Source of the DNA: CAZIPN01 sp964541225
GTDB taxonomy: Bacteria; Actinomycetota; Coriobacteriia; Anaerosomatales; JAAXUF01
Direction: 5' to 3'
Assembly: GCA_964541225.1 (NCBI GenBank)
Contig: CAZIPN010000004.1
Span: 1-64,000, forward strand
DNA length: 64,000 bases
Part shown: in pieces, positions 18,538-25,764 of the stretch
How positions within the stretch are numbered: the stretch's first letter is position 1
Layout: each line of letters starts with the position of its first letter
The notes under the pieces: model-generated
Database searches by the model: none
Seen by the model: the letters and a program-made list of their open reading frames with translations, nothing else
What the model was told of the DNA's origin: nothing
Made by a program: the position numbers and the translations under genes

Positions 18538-20039
18538 TGTTGGGCGACCTCAGCCTGCTGACATGGCTGCGGGCGCGACACGCGTGGACGCAGCTTGTCT
18601 TCTGGATGTATGCAACAGGGGCCGACATCGAATCCGGTGATCTGTTTGAGCGGTTCTACGAGCTGTACCTCGTCGTGCTGTTTAGTGCATGGGCCCTCGG
18701 GATGTCGATTGTGTCGATTGCCCAGATTGGGCAGAGCTTCGCGGAGCTGTCGGCTATGCAACTCGATGCCGTTCGCCAAGGTGCGATGACTGCCCCTTTG
18801 CTCGTACTGGCGGCACTGTTCACACGTAGTCTGCGGCGCTCTCCGGTGCAGCTAACCGCACCTGACATTGCCTACGTGGCGGCGACCCAGATATCGACCC
18901 GCGCGCTCGTTGCGGTCGACACGGCCATTGCAGTACTCAAGGCGGGCACATTGGGTGCGGTACTTGGGACGCTCTTCGGATCAGGCATGTATGCGGCGGG
19001 GGCAGGCGCGACTCCGGGCGCGGGCGCAGCTCTGGCGAGCCTCATGGCTGTCGTGCTCGTCATCGGAGCGCGGGTCGTGGGGATGGCCAGGTTGACCGTG
19101 GATCGATGGTTGAGCCAGTGGTGGTGGATGGTCGTGTGGCCGGCTGTGGGCCTGGTCGTTGTCACGCGCCACCCCGTCCTGGAATGGACGGCGTATCCCA
19201 TCTTGACCGCACTTGAGGGTGGATCGTTGACCACGACGTGGACCGTTCTTGGCCTGCTGGTGCTTCTCGAAACCGTGCTTCTCATGGCGATTTCCCCTCG
19301 AGCGGACATGACGCGCATCATCGATGACAGCGCGCTGTTCGCCGAGCTTGCGCCGCTTCAACTCATGCGAGTGCTCGACTCGGCCGGGTATCGCGAGATC
19401 GCCCGCAGCAAGCGCCGTGCAACGCGTCGCCCGAGGTTGCATCCGCCAATCGGCCAAGGCGAGATCGCTCCGGTTTCGCGCGCGGTGCTCTCCTACGTGC
19501 GACAACCACTGAGGCTGTTCACCCCGCTCGTGTGGGGCGCGTTGGTGGTACCCGTGGGGGTACTGCTACTGCCGTGGCGGGTCAGCGGTTTCGGCTATCT
19601 CCCGTGGATGGCAGTCGCGCTAAGCGGTCTGTCGGCGGAACTGACGCGTGTATTTCGCGACGATCTGCAACATCCGACGATCCGCCGTGCGCTGCCGTTT
19701 GACACCCTCACGTTGCTCTTGCTGGACTCCGCGCCAGCGACGGTGCTGGCGGCTGCACTCTCGATTGCTGTGATCACGGTGTTTCAACCACCGGGCGGAG
19801 ATGCGGTGGGAGAGGTCGCGCTGGCCGTTCTTCTCACAGTGCTGGCCGTGCTGTGTCGAGGCATTGGTCTGCTTGAGCATTCGTGGACCTCGCGCACCGT
19901 CAGCTTTCAGTCGAGCATGCTGCTCTCCCTGGGACTCATCGTGGCAAGTGCGCTGCTCGGCGGAGTGTGGCTCGCTGTCATCGCGGCCGCGTCGGCGGCA
20001 TGGATCGCGGTGATGATCGTTCGATGGGCGCACGAGTAG
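18534..20039 (+). CDS. Polytopic membrane protein, putative ABC permease
   Basis: 501-aa hydrophobic protein with about ten predicted transmembrane segments, including long helices near residues 60, 130, 165, 190, 225, 310-360 and 400-490. No family motif is recognised. Its only functional clue is translational coupling to the preceding ATPase, which makes it the likely membrane partner. A hydrophilic patch around residues 275-305 (RSKRRATRRPR) could face the cytoplasm and contact the ATPase. Confidence 0.75.
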   Translation: MMLGDLSLLTWLRARHAWTQLVFWMYATGADIESGDLFERFYELYLVVLFSAWALGMSIVSIAQIGQSFAELSAMQLDAVRQGAMTAPLLVLAALFTRSLRRSPVQLTAPDIAYVAATQISTRALVAVDTAIAVLKAGTLGAVLGTLFGSGMYAAGAGATPGAGAALASLMAVVLVIGARVVGMARLTVDRWLSQWWWMVVWPAVGLVVVTRHPVLEWTAYPILTALEGGSLTTTWTVLGLLVLLETVLLMAISPRADMTRIIDDSALFAELAPLQLMRVLDSAGYREIARSKRRATRRPRLHPPIGQGEIAPVSRAVLSYVRQPLRLFTPLVWGALVVPVGVLLLPWRVSGFGYLPWMAVALSGLSAELTRVFRDDLQHPTIRRALPFDTLTLLLLDSAPATVLAAALSIAVITVFQPPGGDAVGEVALAVLLTVLAVLCRGIGLLEHSWTSRTVSFQSSMLLSLGLIVASALLGGVWLAVIAAASAAWIAVMIVRWAHE

Positions 20040-20061
20040 CTGGCTGTTGACGACCGGGGGC

Positions 20062-21003
20062 CTAGGGGCTGTTCAGCGCAGTGACGTTCTCGCCGCCAGA
20101 GGCACCATGTGCCCCGGGGTCGACTGAAGGTGCTGGTCGCTCCGGGTCGACGTGCACTACGACCCAGATGTCGCCGAAAGCCGCCGTGATCGCGTCGTGA
20201 ACCGCGTCGGCGATGGTGTCGGCCTCCTCGATGGTGATGCCGCGCTTAACCTCTACGTGTATGCCGAGGTGGATCTGCTCACCCACTTGTTCGGCGATTG
20301 CGTTGTGTACCTCGCGTACGCCCGGTACAGAGAAGGAGATCTCGCGCACCTTGTCGTAGAACTCCGGCGCGGGGGATGCCCCCATGAGCACGGCCGCGTT
20401 CTCTCGCCACAGCATGACGGCGTTGAACGCGATCACAAGCGCGACCACGATTGAGGCGATCGGGTCGGCCATCGGCAGTCCGGCGGCGACCAACAGGATG
20501 CCGACCAGTGCCGCAATCAGTGCGATCTCGTCGTTGATACCCTCGATGAGCTGGGCTTTGCTTGCGGCTCCGCGATTCTTCTCACGCGCGATTGCGATGA
20601 TCGGCAAGGCGCTGATGACAAGCGAGATCACGATCACGCCGATGGCAATCGCGATGTTGGAGTGCGGGCCCTCGGCGGGCTGGAACAGCTTGGGGATGGA
20701 TTCGCGCAGCGTCTCGAGGGATGTGAATGAGATGAAGATAGTGGCAGCGACGAGTGCGGCGATGTTCTGGGCCCGTCCGTAGCCGAAGCGGAACTCCTCG
20801 TCGGCCGGTTTCGACGAGATCCACGCTGCAATAAGCAGAAAGACCGCGATGAGCATGTCGGCCATCGAGTGCATTGCCTCGGCGAACATGACGCCGAGAT
20901 GCGTAAGGAAGTACGTGGCAAGCTTGCCGACGAACAGCACGCTGTAGCCGCCGAGTGCGATCCACATGCCGCGCGTGCTTCCGTTGCCCGAGACTCCCGC
21001 CAT
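20062..21003 (-). CDS. Cation diffusion facilitator transporter, SLC30A9-like subfamily
   Basis: 313-aa secondary metal/proton antiporter. Start ATG 21003 has AGGAGGGG six bases upstream. The TM2 metal motif is HxxxD (AEAMHSMADML) and the cytoplasmic PADEEFRFGYGRAQNI loop is typical of the ZnT9/SLC30A9 branch. In TM5 the expected HxxxD is replaced by ExxxD (IEGINDEIALI), so zinc cannot be assumed as substrate. A C-terminal cytoplasmic ferredoxin-like dimerisation domain (VREVHNAIAEQVGEQIHLGIHVEV split by family pattern) is complete. Convergent with the ABC pair and divergent from smpB. Confidence 0.9.
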   Translation of the reverse strand: MAGVSGNGSTRGMWIALGGYSVLFVGKLATYFLTHLGVMFAEAMHSMADMLIAVFLLIAAWISSKPADEEFRFGYGRAQNIAALVAATIFISFTSLETLRESIPKLFQPAEGPHSNIAIAIGVIVISLVISALPIIAIAREKNRGAASKAQLIEGINDEIALIAALVGILLVAAGLPMADPIASIVVALVIAFNAVMLWRENAAVLMGASPAPEFYDKVREISFSVPGVREVHNAIAEQVGEQIHLGIHVEVKRGITIEEADTIADAVHDAITAAFGDIWVVVHVDPERPAPSVDPGAHGASGGENVTALNSP

Positions 21004-21053
21004 CGATCTCCCCTCCTGTCGCAATCACGGCGAGTAGTGTCGCATACGGCGGT

Positions 21054-21143
21054 GCGGATCTGACAACGAGTTACGCGCGTGAAGTCTTCGCGATGCGGGC
21101 GGATCTGACAACGAGTTACGCGCGTGAAGTCTTCGCGATGCGG
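21054..21143 (+). repeat. Perfect 45-bp tandem duplication upstream of smpB
   Basis: Two identical 45-bp units, 21054-21098 and 21099-21143, in the divergent region between the CDF gene and smpB. Each unit contains ACGCGCGT, a perfect 8-bp palindrome, inside TTACGCGCGTGAA. The copies are identical, so the duplication is recent or selected. Confidence 0.95.
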
Positions 21144-21194
21144 GCGGGACTCTCGGCAGGGGGAGGTCGCCGAGGCTCGCCGCCATTGTCGCGG

Positions 21195-21200
21195 TACAAT
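21195..21200 (+). promoter_or_regulatory. Candidate -10 of smpB
   Basis: TACAAT lies 43 bp before the smpB ATG and just downstream of the 45-bp duplication. No convincing -35 is seen at 16-18 bp upstream. Confidence 0.35.
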
Positions 21201-21243
21201 GTGCTTTCGCCAGCACCCCGGCGAGTGGATTCGGAAGGTCTTC

Positions 21244-21714
21244 ATGCCGCGCGAAGAGAAGCTCATATCCGTCAACAAGAAGGCGCGTCACGACTACTTC
21301 GTGGACGAGGTCTTCGAGTGCGGCATCGAACTGACGGGCACCGAAGTCAAGTCACTTCGCGCGAACAGCGCATCACTGCGCGAGTCGTACGCGACGATCC
21401 GGCGAGGTGAGGTATGGCTCCTCGGCGTTCATGTCGCGCCGTACTCTCAGGGAAACCGTTCGAACGTCGACCCCGACAGGGCTCGCAAACTCCTGATGCA
21501 CAAGAAGGAGATTCGCTACTTGATCGGCAAGACGAAGGAACGCGGCTTCACGCTCGTGCCGCTCAAGATCTACTTCGCGCCCAGCAACCTCGTCAAGATT
21601 GAACTTGGCCTCGCCCGTGGCAAGAAGCTCTACGACAAGCGCGCCGACATCGCCGCGAAGGACCAGCAGCGCGACGTCGAGCGCGCGCTGCGGGAGCGCC
21701 AGAAGGGCGAGTAA
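21244..21714 (+). CDS. smpB: SsrA-binding protein SmpB
   Basis: 156-aa RNA-binding protein that delivers tmRNA to stalled ribosomes. The ATG giving MPREEKLISVNKKARHDYF matches the family start and follows GGAAGG. Conserved parts are the OB-fold core (FECGIELTGTEVKSLR, ANSASLRESYA, RKLLMHKKEI) and the basic C-terminal tail (KLYDKRADIAAKDQQRDVERAL) that enters the mRNA channel. Its RNA partner, ssrA, lies 1.1 kb downstream on the same strand. Confidence 0.97.
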   Translation: MPREEKLISVNKKARHDYFVDEVFECGIELTGTEVKSLRANSASLRESYATIRRGEVWLLGVHVAPYSQGNRSNVDPDRARKLLMHKKEIRYLIGKTKERGFTLVPLKIYFAPSNLVKIELGLARGKKLYDKRADIAAKDQQRDVERALRERQKGE

Positions 21715-21746
21715 CCCGCAGGAGCGCCAGAAGGGCGAGTAGCCCG
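21693..21746 (+). repeat. 26-bp near-perfect direct duplication across the smpB stop
   Basis: Copies at 21693-21718 and 21721-21746 differ at one base, period 28. The first carries the smpB stop TAA; the second repeats the coding end and changes the stop to TAG. It looks like a slippage duplication of the gene's 3' end. Confidence 0.85.
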
Positions 21747-21933
21747 GGAGTACCGCCGCGAGCGCCACGCGGGTGTCACGCAGGCGCGTGTCGAGTCGCT
21801 CTTGAATCATGGGATCGTTGCCCGCGCTGCGAGTTCACTACTTGTTCGCTCGTTCTTACAGTGTGCGCCTGTTTTGGGTTCGACGCCGGACGTAGGGTCA
21901 GGGCACAGAATCCAGCAACGTTGGAGTGGCGCA

Positions 21934-22620
21934 ATGGCTCGCAGGCGGATTGGGATCGGGCTCAGGCTTGGCCTCGGAGTTGTGGTTGCGCTTGTCATGA
22001 GTGCGGCGATCCCCGTCCCTCAGAGTGACTCTGAGAGCGCCCCCGTCTGGAACGCTCCTCAAATGCGCGCGAACGCGTGCGGGCGTGTCTGCGACTCGGC
22101 GGGCAACGGAGTGGCGGGCATTACGGTCATTGCGTTTCACAGCTCAACGCCGGGCACGAGAGATGTCGTCGCGATGGCCACCACGGATGTTTCAGGTTCC
22201 TACCGCATAGAGGGTGTTTCCGATGGCGTGTATGGATTCTGGATCCGGCCCAACGACGTCACTGGGTGGATTCCGACAACGGTCGGCGACAACGTGGTGA
22301 TCTGCGGCGTGGAGACGAGCCATGTTGACTTCGAGTACGACCCCGTATCGTGGGGGCGCGTCACAGGGATCGCCGAGAACGAGTTGGGTCATATCGGCGG
22401 CGCCAGGATCTCTTTGGATGATGCACAGATGACGCGAGCGTCTGCCGACGGGCGCTTCTGCTTCGCCGGAGTTGCACCAGGGACGCACACGCTGGTTGCG
22501 TCTGCCGACGGATGCGTCGCCCAGAAGGTTGAGTTCGAGGTGGGCGCAGGCGATATTGCGGTCGTTGATGTGTCGCCGTCGCCAACGGAGGCAAGGGGAG
22601 AAGAAGTCGCGCGTCAGTGA
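21934..22620 (+). CDS. Exported protein with carboxypeptidase-regulatory/Cna-B-like repeats
   Basis: 228 aa from the ATG at 21934, which has GGAG eight bases upstream and starts a classical signal sequence (MARRRIGIGLRL, then a hydrophobic core ending MSAAIPV). Longer in-frame reading to 21802 lacks a signal peptide start. The mature part has two beta-sandwich modules: one beginning CGRVCDSAGNGVAGITV and ending DGVYGFWIRP, and a second GRVTGIAENELGHIGGARI ending VAPGTHTLVASADG. This is the carboxypeptidase-regulatory-like fold found in surface proteins. Four cysteines may form disulphides. No catalytic domain or sorting motif, function unknown. Confidence 0.75.
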   Translation: MARRRIGIGLRLGLGVVVALVMSAAIPVPQSDSESAPVWNAPQMRANACGRVCDSAGNGVAGITVIAFHSSTPGTRDVVAMATTDVSGSYRIEGVSDGVYGFWIRPNDVTGWIPTTVGDNVVICGVETSHVDFEYDPVSWGRVTGIAENELGHIGGARISLDDAQMTRASADGRFCFAGVAPGTHTLVASADGCVAQKVEFEVGAGDIAVVDVSPSPTEARGEEVARQ

Positions 22621-22747
22621 GCCGCTGCTTGCGCACGCGCAGGCGCGAGCACTCGCCCAGTGGGCATTCGGGAAGCCCGGTGGCGTTCAGCGGCACGGAC
22701 TTCGCTCGCAACCTGGGCGTTGGGTATCCCGCACGCGTTGAGCCGGG

Positions 22748-22753
22748 TATACT
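22748..22753 (+). promoter_or_regulatory. Possible -10 for ssrA
   Basis: TATACT about 58 bp before the mature tmRNA 5' end; a leader of this size would be removed by RNase P. No clear -35 partner is visible. Confidence 0.3.
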
Positions 22754-23347
22754 CCACCAGCGGTCCGGGTGGGCCGCAGCACCTTGACATGTTCGATTAC
22801 CACCCCACGTGGGGGCGACTGGATTCGACACGATAGTTCTGAGGGAGGAAGCAGGCCGCGGTCACCTCACCGCGTTAAACAGGGGTACCCGCCAATAGAT
22901 GGCGAAAATAACTACGCTCTCGCTGCCTAGATAGTCAGCGACGCCAACCCGGTGCACGTCTCCGACACCGGCACGGCGCAACAGAGGAGACTGCCGCTGA
23001 GGACGTAGTCCGTATGCCGAAGCGAAAGACCGAACGGACTGGGAAGGGACGCGCTGGTCACGGCGCGTAGTCCCGACCGAGACTGTAGCTGTGACTGAGC
23101 CTGGAGATGCCTCCCAGGGTGCTATCGTGGACCGGAGTTCGATCAATAGGGTCGCCTCGGCTGGTGACAGCCGAGTGAAAAGAGGGCTCGAACGGTGAAA
23201 CCTAAGGCGGGCGACCGCTATGGCAACGCCGTCCCGTGATGCTGAAAGGCGTAAGCGGGCTAGAGACTCATAGGCGCCTAAGGCAATGAGCTATGGCGCA
23301 CTAGGGTGGAAGAATGAATGCTCAGATTCGAGTTTGTCGCGCCCAGC

Positions 23348-23557
23348 TAGGTCCCGCGACGTACGCGTCGAGCACTTCCACAAACGCCCTCCTCTCTCGA
23401 TGNNNNNNNNNNNNNNNNNNNNNNNNNNNNNNNNNNNNNNNNNNNNNNNNNNNNNNNNNNNNNNNNNNNNNNNNNNNNNNNNNNNNNNNNNNNNNNNNNN
23501 NNTAGGTCCCGCGACGTACGCGTCGAGCACTTCCACAAACGCCCTCCTCTCTCGATG
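23348..23557. repeat. 55-bp identical flanks around an assembly gap
   Basis: The 55 bp at 23348-23402 and at 23503-23557 are identical and abut a run of exactly 100 N (23403-23502). A 55-bp shared end equals a common assembler k-mer, so this looks like two contigs that really overlap and were joined by a default gap. If so, the repeat is single copy and the intron is 341 nt. Confidence 0.85.
23403..23502. other. Assembly gap of 100 N
   Basis: Exactly one hundred undetermined bases inside the group I intron. The round number indicates a placeholder rather than a measured distance. Confidence 0.99.
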
Positions 23558-23764
23558 CCGACTCGCGCATGATAGCGAGCGTGTCTGACATCCGAGGAGA
23601 AGGAATAGTCCACGTCCGGCCGAAAGGTCGGGTAGCGGGTCTCCGCGCCTCCACCAGATATTACACACGGCTGCCGAGAGGCGGTCGTGGTCTTCAGGCC
23701 TGTCGGCTCAGTCGGCAGGCCTGGTGTATGTTGGTCCCGCATGCTGTCGAATGGAGGAACCGCC

Positions 23765-24250
23765 GTGATGAAAGCCCTCGCTGTGTTGGATGCACTGGGT
23801 CTCTTTGTGATCGGTGTTCTTCATGCACTTTGGGCGTTCAGCCCATGGCCGTTCGGGACGTGGACGAAGTTTGCGCGTACGGTGCTCGGAGCGACAGACG
23901 GGCAGGTGCCGGCGTCTCTGCCGCCGTTCTCGGTGGCCGTAGCGGTCCTGCTCTTTGCTGCGGCGTACATCGTTCTCGGCAGGGCGAAGCTGATGCCGGA
24001 GCCGGGGCCCAAGTGGATCTTCCGCGCGGGTGTGTGGGTCGTGGGCCTGGTGCTTCTCGTTCGCGGGACGGTTGGGGGGCTCGTGCCGTCGGCCTTGGGG
24101 CTCGGGGGCGCGCCGGACTCCTACACACGCGCTGACCTGCTCATCTACTCGCCGCTGTGCATTGTGCTCGGCGGCATCGCTATCGTCGTTGCCTTGAGCG
24201 CCCGTCGGCGCGAGGCGTCCGGCCAGCAGGACTCTTCGCCTGCCCGTTGA
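23765..24250 (+). CDS. DUF3995-type small membrane protein
   Basis: 161 aa from the GTG at 23765 (GGAGG seven bases upstream; ATG 23768 is equally possible). Four transmembrane segments at about residues 5-27, 55-75, 85-105 and 130-152. The N-terminal helix motif LHALWAFSPWPF and the later FRAGVWVVGLVLLVRG resemble the DUF3995 family of uncharacterised membrane proteins. No neighbours of related function. The gene begins about 110 bp after the tmRNA. Confidence 0.7.
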   Translation: MMKALAVLDALGLFVIGVLHALWAFSPWPFGTWTKFARTVLGATDGQVPASLPPFSVAVAVLLFAAAYIVLGRAKLMPEPGPKWIFRAGVWVVGLVLLVRGTVGGLVPSALGLGGAPDSYTRADLLIYSPLCIVLGGIAIVVALSARRREASGQQDSSPAR

Positions 24251-24338
24251 TCGGCTCTTGCGCGCGTTCGCCCGGCTTCGTAGGGTCTGACCAGCTACAA
24301 TCTTTGGCGGACCGACTCGGCGAGACTGGAGGTGACGC

Positions 24339-24824
24339 GTGCCGGAGAAGAAGCGCTGGGGTTTCTCGGCGGCTGAGTGGCAGCACGCGCGCCATGAACT
24401 CGAGATGATGCTTGCCGAGGTGGGGCGGTCGCGCTCGACCGTCACCTACGGTGAGGTCGCGCGACGCGCGATGGGCGGCCGTGTGAGCGCGCGGTCCTCG
24501 GCGCTCATGGCACTGCTGGGCGAGGTCGACCGAGAAGCCGACGAGCGGCTCGGCTGCATGGTGGCGTCGCTCGTGGTTCGCGCCGATACCGGCATGCCGG
24601 GCGATGGCTACTTCGGCTTCGCGGCGCAGCAACTGGGACGGCCGATCGCCGACGCGCGCGCCTTCTGGGCCGCCGAGGTCCAGCGAGTCTGGGACGCGTA
24701 CGCACCGCAGGATTGCCCGCCCGTGGCGTCGCAGATTGCGTTGCGCGGTGCATCAGCTGGTGAGTCGCAAGAAGCCTCTGCCGAGCTGCACCCTGGCGCG
24801 GGCATCGCGGCGGCAGCGCCGTGA
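24339..24824 (+). CDS. Conserved protein of unknown function
   Basis: 161 aa, GTG start with TGGAGG six bases upstream. An N-terminal helical part (AAEWQHARHELEMMLAEVG) is followed by TVTYGEVARRAMG, ALMALLGEVDREADERLG, LVVRADTGMPGDGYFGFA, and a tryptophan-containing helix. I have the impression of an uncharacterised family in which a YGEVA segment precedes LLGEI and MPGxGFF segments, but cannot name it. The C-terminal 35 residues are low complexity. It overlaps the next gene by 4 bp, so the two are coupled. Confidence 0.65.
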   Translation: MPEKKRWGFSAAEWQHARHELEMMLAEVGRSRSTVTYGEVARRAMGGRVSARSSALMALLGEVDREADERLGCMVASLVVRADTGMPGDGYFGFAAQQLGRPIADARAFWAAEVQRVWDAYAPQDCPPVASQIALRGASAGESQEASAELHPGAGIAAAAP

Positions 24825-25702
24825 GCGGCGCCGACATGCGCGCGGCGCTGCACGGAGAGCCCACCGGCTTCGTCGCAGGGATCACGTGGCTGCCGACTGA
24901 AGTGCTCGAGGCGGTCGCCGACAGCGCGCGCAAGGCGGGCCCAGCCGAATCGCTCGCAACGATCGCGTCGGCGCTGTCCCTCGACTTTGCCGTGGTGCCT
25001 TCTGCCGAGCCGTGGGCTGCAGATGCCGTTCGCGAGCTGCGCGAACAGGGCGTGGCGTCGGTGTGGAGCGTCAGCGGCGTACTCGGCCGCGTCGGTGATC
25101 GGATCGGATGGGCCGAGATGCTTCGCATGACGGTCGCCGAGCCCGGGGGACTGGCCGTGCACATGGGCGAGGTCCTGCACGAAGCGATGGACTCAGTGCG
25201 CGCTGGTCTGGCCGAGGCCGTCGACGCCGTGCTCGTCGCCGACGATGTCGCAGGCGCGACGGGTCCGCTGGTCTCGCCCGATTTCGTGCTCGATGGGCTC
25301 GTGCCGTGCTATCGATCGCTCGCCGAGGTAGCGACGGCCGGCGACATCCCCGCGGTCTTCCATTCCGACGGCGACGTGCGTGCGTTCTTTCCGGCGTTGT
25401 GGCGCGTGGGGTTCTCGGCAGTGCATTTGGCGAGCCTGTCCCCGGGCCCCTTCGTGTCCTCGTACGCGGCGGCGAGAAGCGCCGGGCTTGCGGTGATGGG
25501 CGGCATCGAGACGGTGGCGCTGGGATCGGGTCCTCGGCGGCTGGGCTCGCGGGCCGCCGACGTCGCGCTTTCGTGCGGCATGCTCATCTGCGACGACGGG
25601 GGGATCACCTCTGCCGAGGAACTCGCAGCGTACGCCTCGGCGCTCGATTCGGCGCGCGAAACGTACGCATCGGGTGGCGTCGGCGACGAAGAGGAGTTCT
25701 AG
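24821..25702 (+). CDS. Uroporphyrinogen decarboxylase-fold protein
   Basis: 293 aa with the second half of a URO-D/MtaA TIM barrel: AVLVADDVAGATGPLVSP, FHSDGDVRAFFPALWRVGF, a glycine-rich MGGIETVALGSG and SCGMLICDDGGI near the end. In MtaA-type methyltransferases zinc is held by His-x-Cys and a later Cys; here the first motif is HSDG, lacking that Cys, so it is more like the non-corrinoid URO-D-related proteins. It is shorter than UroD (about 350 aa) and has no haem-synthesis neighbours, so true UroD activity is unlikely. Coupled to the preceding unknown gene. Confidence 0.7.
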   Translation: MSGADMRAALHGEPTGFVAGITWLPTEVLEAVADSARKAGPAESLATIASALSLDFAVVPSAEPWAADAVRELREQGVASVWSVSGVLGRVGDRIGWAEMLRMTVAEPGGLAVHMGEVLHEAMDSVRAGLAEAVDAVLVADDVAGATGPLVSPDFVLDGLVPCYRSLAEVATAGDIPAVFHSDGDVRAFFPALWRVGFSAVHLASLSPGPFVSSYAAARSAGLAVMGGIETVALGSGPRRLGSRAADVALSCGMLICDDGGITSAEELAAYASALDSARETYASGGVGDEEEF

Positions 25703-25764
25703 CTGCCGAGCAAGCCCGCCTAGCCTGCGGAAGCGCCGAGGTGTCGGGACGCTGCGGCTGTCCG

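Larger units (their letters stand above)
23144..23639 (+). other. Group I self-splicing intron in the tmRNA T-loop
   Basis: The insert splits the tmRNA T-loop after TTCGAT, so the 5' exon ends in U and the intron ends in G, as group I chemistry requires. Core elements closely resemble the Azoarcus tRNA intron (IC3 type): GAAACCTAAGGC (23197-23208), TATGGCAACGCC (23219-23230), AGAGACT (23262-23268, P7 5' strand), CTAAGGCAA (23278-23286), ATAGTCC (23606-23611 region, P7 3' strand pairing with GACT), then a P9 stem CCGGCC-GAAA-GGTCGG (23616-23631). A possible P1 pairs CGAT with GTCG at 23151-23154. No homing endonuclease frame is seen. The P8-side loop is enlarged and contains the 100-N gap. Confidence 0.9.
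22811..23656 (+). ncRNA. ssrA: tmRNA (ssrA), interrupted by a group I intron
   Basis: Transfer-messenger RNA that rescues ribosomes on non-stop mRNA. The 5' acceptor strand GGGGGCG (22811-22817) and the conserved ACTGGATTCGAC follow. The tag frame ends GAA AAT AAC TAC GCT CTC GCT GCC TAG (22904-22930), so the degradation tag ends ENNYALAA; by alignment with AATAGTC-GCA of E. coli the resume codon is probably GGC at 22901. The 3' acceptor strand CGCCTCC, discriminator A and encoded CCA are at 23646-23656 and pair with the 5' strand (one G-U). The T-arm is split: CGGAG-TTCGAT ends at 23143 and T-CTCCG begins at 23640. Removing the insert gives a 350-nt RNA, the normal length. Confidence 0.95.

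Noticed and set aside
22895..22950. tmRNA tag read in another frame giving AKITTLSLPR
   Set aside because: Only the frame GAA AAT AAC TAC GCT CTC GCT GCC TAG yields the conserved YALAA end.
23348..23557. CRISPR-like or mobile-element direct repeat
   Set aside because: Only two copies, each exactly at a gap edge, with length equal to a common assembly k-mer.
23286..23742. Protein-coding frames crossing the N run
   Set aside because: They translate undetermined bases and lie inside the tmRNA/intron structure.
24821..25702. Haem-pathway UroD (hemE)
   Set aside because: Too short, N-terminal UroD motifs missing and no other haem genes nearby.
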